Translations under genes and position numbers: made by a program | Notes under the pieces: model-generated | Seen by the model: the letters and a program-made list of their open reading frames with translations, nothing else | What the model was told of the DNA's origin: nothing | Databases searched by the model: none | Shown: in pieces, positions 55,801 to 64,000 of the stretch | Layout: the number at the start of each line of letters is the position of its first letter | Position numbering within the stretch: position 1 is the first letter of the stretch | DNA from: Pseudopyrenochaeta lycopersici | Lineage: Eukaryota; Ascomycota; Dothideomycetes; Pleosporales; Pseudopyrenochaetaceae | DNA length: 64,000 nucleotides | Assembly (NCBI GenBank): GCA_003313425.1 | Contig: NHZP01000009.1 | Coordinates: 496,001 to 560,000, forward strand | Reading direction: 5' to 3'

Positions 55801-56076
55801 CGAATCAAGGAGGCAGTAGCACTGCTAGAGCACGTGGTTGCAGTAGAAGAGAAAGTGCTGGCAGAAGACCACCCAAGTCGACTGACATCGCAGCACGTAC
55901 TTGCTATGGCATACCAAGCAGACGGGCAGGTCCAGGAGGCGGTAGCGCTGCTAGAGTATGTAGTAAAGGTCAGAGCACGAGTGCTGAGAGACGACCACCC
56001 TTCACAGCTTGCTTTAGTAGAGGTGCTGCAAGATATGTACGCGGATCTGCTAGCAAACTCAGGTTTAGAAAGTTAG
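52816..56076 (+). CDS. HET-NB-ARC-TPR protein (fungal NLR)
   Basis: 1086 residues in one uninterrupted exon. Residues 26-150 are a HET domain (YAILSHTWQEDEEVTFDDL, GLRYFWVDTCCINKAD, FTRGWTLQELLAPRVVSFFS), closed by REDRAYSLLGMFNVFMPLIY and a GEG. NB-ARC follows at about 290-560: Walker A GLGGTGKT (313-320), Walker B LLVLDNAD (Asp 394), sensor FTTR (425-428), CLPLA (481-485). From residue 731 to 1066 lie eight TPR-type units of exactly 42 residues (SQHxLAxAYQADGRVKEAVA, then LLEHVVAVxxKxLAxxHP), with a divergent unit before and a half unit after. Such proteins control vegetative incompatibility and programmed cell death: TPRs sense ligand, NB-ARC oligomerises, HET kills. Role here is by homology. 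All NTPase motifs are intact, so it looks active. Confidence 0.95.
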   Translation: MRLLEIQQDGTLSLTKDLLEDGSVPAYAILSHTWQEDEEVTFDDLKDKTKNDKAGYEKIRFCAQQVQRDGLRYFWVDTCCINKADAVELQYAINSMFRWYRDAARCYAFLSDVPVAGRESTAATGALAWKQAFQSSRWFTRGWTLQELLAPRVVSFFSREWTYLGDRNVLKHQICEITGVPVSALSGACLDDFGIDERLSWSSGRRTTRREDRAYSLLGMFNVFMPLIYGEGEENAFRRLKKGIEEALQHDSPDLLPPPPGTSSVRAHTAVHKACYILPFAKNRYFVGREVELETLSQRLLVDRDCERMSIVGLGGTGKTQLALQFAYMVKETMPAVSIFWMSALSMESFEQACAGIVAALHLSQAGAGEDDAKMLVKEHLNSDLAGCWLLVLDNADNPDLLFGNEQCAGILDYLPESEKGITLFTTRTQEVAVSLSRGDVLELGSMSRRDATAFLEKSLIRKSLGQDSEMTAQLLDELACLPLAIAQAAAFLNMNRISVTKYLQLLKGTEQSVISLMSKEFRDHTRYRGSANAVAMTWVVSFSQIRERDSAAADLLTFMSCVEWRAIPRSLLPNMQSEERTEEAIGTLCGYSFLARRESEGQEQEEGKGERKAGQEWYDMHRLVHLAVRIWLAKHEAIADTTEKALRHVTNIFPSDNYVNRTVWRAYMPHALRILERAQTCDDETKSVLSLLVGRCLRVDGRIREAVIWLEESCRWRSDLEEDDADRLSSQHELGIVYEADGRVKEAVALLEHVIAVEEKVLADDHPSRLASQHELAIAYQADGRVKEAVALLEHVVAVEAKMLAEGHPDQLASQHVLAMAYQADGRLKEAVALLEHVVAVEAKMLAEGHPDQLASQHVLAMAYQADGRVKEAVALLEHVVAVEEKVLADDHPSRLASQHELAIAYQTDGRVKEAVALLEHVVAVRDKALAEEHPDRLASQHVLAMAYQADGRVKEAVALLEHVVAVRDKALAEDHPDRLGSQHELARAYQADGRIKEAVALLEHVVAVEEKVLAEDHPSRLTSQHVLAMAYQADGQVQEAVALLEYVVKVRARVLRDDHPSQLALVEVLQDMYADLLANSGLES
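55006..56013 (+). repeat. Eight tandem 126-bp units encoding TPR repeats
   Basis: Units start at 55006, 55132, 55258, 55384, 55510, 55636, 55762 and 55888, all exactly 126 bp. Long blocks are identical or nearly identical at the DNA level, including silent sites: units 1 and 4 differ by one base over their last 84 bp, units 2 and 3 differ by one base over their last 84 bp, and units 5 and 6 share the block coding VVAVRDKALAE. The array is in frame within the NLR gene. Confidence 0.95.
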
Positions 56077-57387
56077 AGGTTATCTATATATCCTTATCTA
56101 ACAAGCTCTCTGGTCGGTAGTTACTACTTATTTTCGTTTGCTTGCATTTCAACATGTAACTAACCTTGTTAAACCTATATGCGCCATGAAAAGAAGTCTT
56201 GAAAGTGTATAGAACTATTAGAAGATGCACAATCTTTTGTAACAGCATCAGTCAGGAACGGGCTACGACCTGATGCATGCTGACACGGCTTATACGCCTC
56301 GCCACTAACATCTACAGGACTATAGCAGTGCACATGTTACTTTAGGCCATAAGCCTCGCCAGACGAACTGCTGGCTTTGCAAGTACCGACAAAGATAGCT
56401 GCGTTGCATAGGTCTGCGCGATACACCCAGCATAAGGCTAATGGTAACATATAAGTACAACCGCTAAATCCACAGGTCTACCAAGGTTATATCTATGCAA
56501 TTTTGCAGCAGACAAAGCTTGATAGCAGCGCTCTGGCGGAGCCCGCTGTCTTGCGTCGCTGAGGGAAAGCGGCAAGTTTCATAAACAGTAAGCACAGAAT
56601 ACTGTCAGCTTTCAATCGTTCTTCAGTCCAAGAAGTCTACCTGCTGAGTTGTGCATATGTGATTGCATTCTGCAGGGGAATTGGTGTATCGCTACTAGCA
56701 TTGAACCCCAATCCGACGAGGTACTGTCGGCTGAATCTTGCACGTAGGCAAGACCGACGTCCCGACCACATGCGACTCATGATTAGATGTGGAGGAGTTC
56801 AAAGCAGGTACCTGGGTGAGATGAATTTATGGCATTACTTTAATATCTCCACACCAGAATTGGAAGGGCAGAAATCAGAGTATAGTTCAAAACTTGAGGA
56901 ATGCCAGGTATTGTGACAGTATTTTCGTTTGGAACGCGAGAAGCTTGAGATGATTGAAGAAACCACACTTTGGTGGTCGGCAAATGCACAACAATAAAAA
57001 GATATTATTTAGGCCACACTTAACTGTGGTCAGCATACATGGTGGATTTTGTTCAAGAGCATTCATTGTCTCAAAGGCTCCTCACACGCCACGCATAGTT
57101 GACGCATTGTGTCTCCAATATGAAAATGTGGTGAGGGAAGGATACATCCACATGCTGAGTAGTTGTCGATGGCCACTGCAATCCACAACAAGAAAATGGT
57201 GAACATTTTTCATTAATATTAGTAGAGATTATTGATGGGTGTCAAGTTGGGCTGGTTCAAGTTGTGGAGTTGAGGCGGAAGTGGGCGGGCCGACCTTTTT
57301 CCTAGCGCGGCCCCAAAATTTCATGGAAAAGTTCGTAGCTCTACTGCATCGCCAATTGCAGCACCAGTACACACAACAACCAACGCC
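56077..57387. other. Intergenic between NLR and CBF5
   Basis: 1.3 kb with AT-rich NLR 3' flank and the CBF5 promoter. ORFs at 56659-56916 and 56954-57202 have no signature. Confidence 0.45.
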
Positions 57388-59013
57388 ATGGCTCTCGTGC
57401 AGACTAACCCCGACGCGTACGTGATCAAGCCAGCGGCTTCTGCGCCAGCTATTGACACCAGCGACTGGCCACTACTGCTCAAGAATTATAGCGACTGTAC
57501 GCTGCAGCTCTCCCCATAGCTTCTAAACGCCCTGTTAACGTGTATACAGTGCTCGTACGCACCTCACATTACACTCCCATTCCCAATGGCTGTGCGCCTC
57601 TATCGCGAGACATCAAGCAGTACATTAGCTCTGGTGTCATCAACCTCGACAAGCCCTCGAACCCGTCCAGTCACGAAGTTGTGTCATGGATCAAGCGAAT
57701 GCTGAGGTATGAGGGATGATCGCAATTGGTTTCGCGCAATCTTGGCTAACAATCTTTAGAGTTGAAAAGACTGGTCACAGCGGCACTCTCGACCCCAAGG
57801 TCACCGGCTGCCTCATTGTCTGCATCGATCGTGCCACTCGTCTCGTCAAGTCCCAGCAAGGTGCCGGAAAGGAGTACGTGTGCGTCATCCGCCTGCACGA
57901 CAAGCTGCCTGGAGGCGAGGCGCAATTTGCGCGTGCTCTCGAGACCCTCACTGGTGCCTTGTTCCAACGGCCGCCGCTCATTTCCGCCGTCAAGCGACAA
58001 CTGCGTATCCGAACGATCCACGAGAGCAAGCTGTATGAATTTGACAACGAGAGGCAGCTTGGTGTGTTCTGGGTGAGCTGCGAGGCTGGAACCTACATTC
58101 GTACCCTTTGCGTGCATCTCGGCCTTCTGCTCGGTGTGGGCGCCCACATGCAGGAGCTCCGCCGAGTTCGAAGTGGTGCCATGGACGAGACTAAGGATTT
58201 GGTCACACTACACGACGTTCTCGACGCACAATGGCTTCACGACAACAACCGCGACGAGGCATACTTGCGCAAGGTCATCGCACCTCTGGAGAGTCTTTTG
58301 ATGAGCTACAAGCGCATTGTGGTCAAGGATAGCTCGGTCAATGCCATTTGCTACGGCGCCAAGCTCATGCTTCCAGGCCTCCTTCGTTTCGAGAAGGGCA
58401 TTGAAATCCACGAGGAGGTTGTTCTCATGACCACTAAGGGCGAGGCCATTGCGCTTGCTTATGCGCAGATGTCGGCAGTTGAGATGTCGTCGTGCGACCA
58501 CGGCGTTGTTGCGAAGATCAAGCGAGTTATCATGGAGCGCGACCTCTACCCTAGGAGGTGGGGAATGGGCCCGGTTGCAACCGAGAAGAAGAAGATGAAG
58601 GAGGCCGGTACACTTGATGTAAGCTTAGTCACTATGAATCTTAAGTCCACTGCTAATTGTTCCAGAAATTCGGGCGGCCAAATGAGAAGACTCCCGCCAA
58701 GTGGAATTCCGAGTACAAGGACTTCAACAGGAACGACGTGGACGGAGCTGTAGCTGCCGCTCAAACCACATCGACATCCGACGTGCTCGCTGCTCCCCCA
58801 GTCCCGCCAACCGGCCTCGGTTCAGATGAGGAAGCAGAAGCAGAGGCTGGTAGCAAGAAGCGTAAGAGCCGTGGTGAGGACGAGGACGAGGACAGCGAAG
58901 ACAAGGCCGAACGCAAGCGCAAGAAGAAGGAAGAGAAGGCAGCGAAGAAGGCCGAGAAGGCAGCAAAGAAGGAGAAGAGGAAGAGCAAGGCCGCTGACAG
59001 CGACTCTGATTGA
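57388..59013 (+). CDS. cbf5: H/ACA snoRNP pseudouridine synthase Cbf5 (dyskerin)
   Basis: Catalytic subunit of H/ACA snoRNPs; pseudouridylates rRNA and snRNA in the nucleolus. Exons 57388-57496, 57550-57706, 57760-58618 and 58666-59013 give 490 residues. TruB domain: [37 protein letters not shown] with catalytic Asp at about 100, and [20 protein letters not shown] with [14 protein letters not shown]. The PUA domain follows ([36 protein letters not shown]). The C-terminal 80 residues are acidic stretches plus [12 protein letters not shown] repeats, the nucleolar tail known from yeast Cbf5. Length matches the family. Confidence 0.97.
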
Positions 59014-59589
59014 GCCACTCGGCCTAGTGCGAGACGAGTGGTTCCAGCAGCAACATCAATCAATTGCTGTTGATTGTACAAGCACTGCACACGAGCGTTG
59101 TGTGCATGTCGCAAAAATAGTTCTCCCTTTGGATACCTACTCTGCCCTTCAATGTAGCATACCGAAAACAGCGTATGGGAACGGCGTTATGGACTGGCAT
59201 GGCGGAGTTTGGCGCGTCTTAGCTTCTGCGACAGGGGTGGTCGACTATGGTCGAATGCGACGATGTCCAATTTTAGTCGTATCAATGCAATCCTTGAAAT
59301 TTATTTATGTTTGCCCCAGATATGAACAAATGAGAACCATATAGAAGATATGCCAGGACAAAATATCAATTGTGAGACTGGGTGGTGTTGAAGCTTCTCG
59401 AAGCTTCTTTGGGCAACGACTGCTGCGAAGGGTCGACGTCAGGTGGGGCCCATGCGCCTAATTGGTGGGTGGAGAGACATCAACTCGAACGATAAAAGCG
59501 ACTGCAGACTCCTGCACCACAAAGACAGCTACCGATATTTTTGACACGCATACCCAGGATACTCATTTTATCCATTCCCTTAATTCAAT
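59014..59589. other. Intergenic between CBF5 and SIS1 genes
   Basis: CBF5 3' UTR and SIS1-like promoter. A GAAGCTTCTCGAAGCTTC string at 59389-59406 contains alternating GAA/TTC blocks, the pattern bound by heat shock factor; this fits a heat-inducible Hsp40 promoter. Confidence 0.5.
59389..59406 (+). promoter_or_regulatory. Candidate heat shock element
   Basis: GAAGCTTCTCGAAGCTTC, 18 bp, two GAAGCTTC palindromes separated by TC, about 185 bp upstream of the Hsp40 start codon. HSF binds inverted nGAAn blocks; spacing here (GAA-2-TTC-2-GAA-2-TTC) fits the rule exactly. Function is inferred from pattern and gene. Confidence 0.6.
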
Positions 59590-60903
59590 ATGGTCAAAGA
59601 GACCAAGCTCTACGATTCATTAGGTGAGTCTGCCCAGCGTACCCCTCCTTTGCCATAGCTTCCCCACGCCGCTTGACGGGTAAGCACATGTTGCTAGACA
59701 CACACTGACGGGCCATTGCAGGTACACAACCCTCCGCCACGCAAGACGAGATCAAGAAAGCATACCGGAAGGCAGCGCTCAAATGGCATCCCGACAAGAA
59801 CAAGGACAATCCGCAAGCCGCCGAGAAGTTCAAAGGTTGGTACCCAATTCCCCGCTTCACCCACTCCCACATGTCTCAACACTAATGCATTACCCTAGAA
59901 TGCTCACAGGCCTACGAAATCCTCTCCGATCCCGAGAAGCGGAAAACGTACGATCAATACGGTCTCGAATTCATACTGCGCGGTGGCGTTCCACACCCCG
60001 AGAGCGATGCCGGGGCCGGAGGTAATCCGTTTGCATCAGGGGGTGGCGGCGGAGGATATCCCTTTGCGCAATCCGGCGGCATGCCTGGTGGGACACGATC
60101 GTTCCACTTCTCGACTGGCGGTGGGCCCAACGGCTTCAACTTTTCCAACGAGAACGACATTTGGAGCGAGTTCATGCGCAGCAGCGGCGTTGGCGGTGGC
60201 AGCGACGACTTTGATTTCGGCGGCTTTGGCATGGGAGGAATGCCTGGCGGGATGGGCGGCAAACCCACTGGTCGGTTCCGCGGTGGACGGAGAGCACCAG
60301 AGCCTGAAGTCACGGTCGTGGAGAAGCCGCTTGCTGTGAGCCTGGAAGAGTTGTATAACGGCGCAACAAAGAAGTTGAAGATTAAAAGAAAGACGTATGA
60401 TCAGTCTACGGGCAAACAGAGTACGCAGGATCGGATTCTGGAGGTGCCTATTAAGAAGGGTTTGAAGGCTGGCAGTAAAATCAAATTTTCAGATGTCGGC
60501 GATCAGGTTGAAGGTGGGACACAGGATTTACACTTTATTGTCTCAGAGGTAAGTCACCCAGTTATGCACTCAGACCCAATTGCGCGAGTTGGTGCTAATC
60601 GTCATATAGAAACCCCACGCAATGTTCACCCGCGAAGGTGACGACATCAAACACATCATCGAGCTCGACCTCAAAGAGGCATTAACCGGTTGGCGCCGTA
60701 CTGTGCAAACAATCGACGGCAAGCAACTCAACGTTGGTAGCGGTGGGCCTACAGGTCCTACCTGGACGGAAAGATATCCGAACCTCGGGATGCCCAAGTC
60801 AAAGAAGCCAGGAGAAAGAGGCGATTTTGTTGTCGGCGTCAAAATCAAGTTCCCGACAAGTCTTACAAGCCAACAGAAGGAAGCACTTGGCAAAATACTG
60901 TAA
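59590..60903 (+). CDS. sis1: Type II DnaJ/Hsp40 co-chaperone Sis1
   Basis: Stimulates cytosolic Hsp70 ATPase and delivers clients. Exons 59590-59623, 59722-59835, 59899-60548 and 60610-60903 give 363 residues. The J domain (1-70) has [16 protein letters not shown] with the HPD motif. A Gly/Phe/Met-rich region follows ([33 protein letters not shown]). Two C-terminal beta-barrel domains follow ([60 protein letters not shown]). No Zn-finger CxxCxGxG repeats, so it is class B (Sis1), not Ydj1. The upstream GAA/TTC array suggests heat-shock control. Confidence 0.95.
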
Positions 60904-61951
60904 ATTCGTTCGAAAGAAAGTTATTAAAGCGTTGCCCGCTGCGGCAAAAGTATTGGAAGATAAGGGAGAAGGCAGGGCCGAGGCCGTTTTCATTTCTCGT
61001 ACATTTTTTTATTATCCACATTGGCGAGAAACTCACACAGCTCGCAGCGAGCGAACGGCGTTGGCGGAGTTCTGATAGGGCATTTCACACCTAGGTCTGA
61101 GAGTTCTGAGGATGAAAGAGTTCCTCACAAGAAATAGTTAAGCGCCGAGAGCGACATATAGTACGAAGCGATGAACCTACGAGAGACGAATGACGAATGC
61201 AAACATCTGCACACAATCAAGCTGCCTACACATTTTTCATGATATCGTGAATTTTGCGCAAATGGTTCACTTTGCTGAAGGTCAGATCCGATGGGATCGA
61301 AATCAGGTTTTCTGTCCAAAACCCAATTCGGCACTACCTCCCTCCGTTGGATCCCGTCCAATGACTTCATTAGGACATATAACGAAACTTCCTAGAAACC
61401 AAGCGTGAATTACAACGAAATATCCCCAGACTAGGCGTAGCATAAGAGTTAATAATGTGCTGGCAAGTGCTGCCGTATTCGAGTGAGAAATGTGAGTTCG
61501 GCAAAGCAATCTTTGGATTGTGACCATTAATCATTCCGTTCTCGACCACTTAGTACGATGAGTTCTGGCTCCATAATTTTCCTCTTTGTATACAATTTAC
61601 TCCAAATGTACAGGGCGATGTATTTTTGTTGATAAGGCCATTGCACGAAGGCTATTAACAGTTAACAAACAACCTGATTTGTGTACTTTCCTTGCCGCGG
61701 AAGTCCAGCATGATGCGTTAAGCCAAACTGCAAAGCGATAGGTGTTCTCGATGCGGCTTGTATAGCGAGAACCTTGAAGTTGGCCTGGTAGAACTCCAGT
61801 CAAAGTTTGAGTTAAAGCTTTTGTTCACCAAAACTCTGTGGTAGTGACTCAGGACAACTGACGTCATGTGCAACAGAAAAGCCTCGTGGCCGAGAGAATC
61901 TGGAATTATATGCCTCTGACTTCGTTGAATTCATCGCGTGTTCTATTTTAT
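60904..61951. other. Convergent intergenic region
   Basis: Between the SIS1-like gene (plus) and the membrane protein gene (minus). No supported gene. Confidence 0.45.
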
Positions 61952-63038
61952 TTAACCTAATCTTCCAGGGTACATCACATCTACTGAAGCAATGCTGTTT
62001 CTCATGCTCTCTATCTCTCGCCTCTTTTCGATAGTCAGAGCAACCGGGGAAACAATCGCAGTGCTTCCCATAGATAGACGCCACTCGGGCGGCACATTAC
62101 GTTGCATAATGTCTACCTCGGAGATCCTACTTGAAGCCAACTTGCTAACATCGCTCTGTCGCTCCAGATCTGTTGGAAGTGCCATCCCTGAACTACCCGG
62201 TTGAGTGCGATCTTGAATGACTCGCACAATCTGGCTGAGGACTGCGAACTCGACTTTCAGCTTAAAGCTATAAACGAGAGACTTGAAAGTGGTTTGAATC
62301 ATGTACAAATTCATATACTCCATGATTAAGAGCGCGATGTCCAATAAGAGGAGGAGAAAATTCATCGCGATGAGCTGCCACATCCATTTGCGTGCTTTGC
62401 CGTTCAAAATCACGCGCATGACGTTTCGCGTTTCCCAAAGGTAGACGCAGGAAATGAAGACCTCCTGCGCTGTGAATACAGTCATTTGAATCTTTTCCAT
62501 CACCACATAACCACGCGTATATGCATCGGGGTGTGCGGTGTACTGTCGAAGATTAAGTGTCACTGTTGGGACACAGAGAAGGACGGCCGAGGCGATGATC
62601 ATCCAGAAGATGAAGCGGAGAAGTTTGAGGTTCGGAGAGATCAAGTGAAGCCGCGAGTATAAAATTAGGGATTGTCCGGGGACCATAAGCACCCATCCCA
62701 CCGTGAGAAGCGCATTGTAGACGCGCGGGTCTTGACCAACGTTATTTTGCTTCATCCATGCCCCTAGATTGCTCCGTTAATGACCGTCCGCAAACATATT
62801 GTATATATTCTTACTTACCTGTCGCGTACGGAACTATACTAAGCGCATTGACTATCAGACTCCAGAAGTATAACCCAGAGTACGTCCGGAAGATAAAGAA
62901 GATCAGTATCATAATCTCAGCGGAATTGTACCAGGCAATAGCAGTAAATGCTGTCATTGCCCGTGGAATCAACCGATTTGCGCCATAGATATCGAAATTG
63001 CCGCCTGAGATGCCGTTGCCGTCGCCAGTGTCTGCCAT
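61952..63038 (-). CDS. Seven-TM-like fungal integral membrane protein
   Basis: 343 residues from exons 63038-62819 and 62763-61952 (55-nt intron). Predicted membrane segments: AMTAFTAIAWYNSAEIMILI, YFWSLIVNALSIVPYATG, ALLTVGWVLMVPGQSLILYS, FIFWMIIASAVLLCVPTVTL, VFTAQEVFISCVYLWETRN, MWQLIAMNFLLLLLDIALLI and a last amphipathic one. The cytosolic C-terminal 90 residues are Ser/Arg-rich with SMRNSIASVDVMYPGRLG. The layout (short outside N-terminus, about seven segments, charged tail) resembles fungal DUF7703/PTH11-neighbour receptors-like proteins. Ligand and function unknown. Confidence 0.78.
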
Positions 63039-63419
63039 TTTGGCTAGATTTTGTTGGCATGCAGAAAGAGTGAGTTATCAACGATACAAGTACCGTGGTG
63101 AGACAGTTGTTCATATGCAGTAGTCTAATGCTTAGGTGCACATACAAAGTACAAGGGATATCCATTTTGAGCTTGATTCTATGGCGGATGCGAGATGCGA
63201 AAAGTCAGCAACGCAAAGTCATGATGCGTAAGCGGAACTTGTTCGACTTATTTTAGCGATTAGACACTTACCCCAAAAATGACCCTACCAAAATATTTTT
63301 CGGTTTTCAAACCTGAGCCTGAACTGATTTGGACTGATCTCTGACTAAGCTGTTATAATAACGTGTTCAACCAGTCAGTGGCCAAAACCAGTCAGTGGCC
63401 AGCCCCACTAAAGTCGGTG
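63039..63419. other. Intergenic, promoter of the 7TM-like gene
   Basis: 380 bp without gene. It contains a direct repeat CAGTCAGTGGCCA (63372-63384 and 63389-63401). Confidence 0.5.
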
Positions 63420-63765
63420 CAACTTTTTGCTTAATTGCTTAACAACAGCACATTAAATTATAAGTTTAACAAGGAGATAAGCTATTCTATCTACCTCTAC
63501 ACTAAGTCTAATTATGTCCTTAGATATAATATTTACTGTACAATTAGTAGTGCGCGCTGGCGCACTTACTTAGGCTGAGCTTAACTACCCTTATGTACTA
63601 CCCTATTAGCCTCTATAGTAAGCAGCTAGCCTGTTACCTTAAAGCCTACTTTAATATTATTCTCTGTAAATACTTTAGATCTAACTTTTAAATAGATAGA
63701 AAGGAAGTCTAGCTTATTAACGTAAAAGACGCCTACGCAGGTAAGGTTTTCTATCGCCCTACAGG
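63420..63765 (-). mobile_element. RIP-degraded pogo/Fot1-type DNA transposon relic
   Basis: Strongly AT- and TpA-rich block. On the minus strand at 63721-63626 it reads VNKLDFLSIYLKVRSKVFTE then NNIKVGFKVTG, matching the C-terminal end of pogo/Fot1 DDE transposases (xxKxDFLxxFxxAxxxxFTxxNIxxGFxxTGLVPxxPxxV). The match continues past a TAG stop into an LLTIEANRVV-like string. Depletion of CpG, excess TpA and stops from C-to-T changes suggest repeat-induced point mutation. Ends and terminal inverted repeats are not identified; the element may continue past the window. Confidence 0.6.
63549..63566. repeat. Perfect GC-rich inverted repeat in the transposon relic
   Basis: AGTGCGC-GCTG-GCGCACT, 7-bp arms around a 4-bp loop, embedded in AT-rich sequence. 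Confidence 0.8.
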
Positions 63766-63816
63766 CCCCTTGTAACGAAGTATCGTGAATCTGAATCTTG
63801 GTGTTGCAGCATGGTT

Positions 63817-63843
63817 GCGCTAGACCTCTTCTAGGGCTAGCGC
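63817..63843. repeat. Imperfect inverted repeat (11-bp arms, 1 mismatch)
   Basis: GCGCTAGACCT and AGGGCTAGCGC around a 5-bp loop, in the GC-richer flank right of the transposon relic. Confidence 0.7.
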
Positions 63844-64000
63844 GCACCGTGACGGACCTGCTTAAAACCTGCGCTGGCTGCGCGGAGCGGGGACGACAAG
63901 TATTATTCTCTCCCATAGCTGAGTTACAGCAATACAGAACTATCCCTTCACTATTATCTGTGGTGTGAAGCAAGTACTATTGCCTGAAACCATACGTTAC
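63844..64000. other. Right flank of the transposon relic, no gene
   Basis: GC content rises abruptly to about 63900, then falls again. A minus-strand frame runs from 63973 into the relic but lacks a signature outside the transposase-like part. Confidence 0.4.

Noticed and set aside
54789..55808. Long minus-strand ORFs inside the NLR repeat array
   Set aside because: They are antisense shadows of the in-frame 126-bp repeats; a repeat length divisible by three keeps the antisense frame open too.

Overview
The window is nuclear DNA of a filamentous ascomycete (Pezizomycotina, most likely a Dothideomycete). The signs are genes split by 43-85 nt GT-AG introns, a lone dispersed 5S rRNA gene, eL28 (absent from budding yeast), HET and HET-NB-ARC-TPR allorecognition genes, a DUF2015 protein, and an AT-rich, stop-riddled pogo/Fot1 transposon relic at the right end. 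The assignment to class is inference. Gene models were spliced by hand; except where noted, exon lengths sum to an open multiple of three.

Left part (1-12.2 kb), mostly accessory: a truncated alkaline ceramidase, a short-chain dehydrogenase, an M20 amidohydrolase, a gene-poor stretch with coding-like scraps, a 5S rRNA gene, a HET-domain gene with an apparent frameshift, and an orphan multi-pass membrane protein.

12.8-41.6 kb, mainly core genes: ribosomal protein eL28, a DUF2015 protein, splicing factor SF3B4/Hsh49, TOM7, then an accessory block (a modular STAND-N-like protein, a stand-alone patatin phospholipase, an MFS transporter with a +1 frameshift, a small CaaX/zinc-finger protein, a disordered protein with repeated exon starts). 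Next come an Edc1/PNRC-type decapping activator, RBX1, SPC1, a CorA/Mnr2 Mg transporter, the ubiquitin E2 Cdc34, mitochondrial TrpRS and the BAR protein Rvs161. RBX1 and Cdc34, the RING subunit and the E2 of SCF ligases, lie 5 kb apart. Many core genes are divergently paired over short shared promoters (eL28/DUF2015, SF3B4/TOM7, Edc1-like/RBX1, SPC1/CorA, TrpRS/Rvs161).

42.4-56.1 kb, accessory again: an orphan polytopic membrane protein, a second SDR, a 171-aa orphan, remnants of an aminoglycoside-phosphotransferase-like gene and of an ankyrin-like gene, a TENA/THI-4 protein, and a large intronless NLR. The NLR carries a HET domain, an NB-ARC ATPase and eight nearly identical 42-residue TPR units built as a mosaic of a few cassettes. 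This is the most striking locus of the window.

57.4-64 kb: the pseudouridine synthase Cbf5, the Hsp40 Sis1, a 7TM-like membrane protein, and the RIP-like transposon relic.
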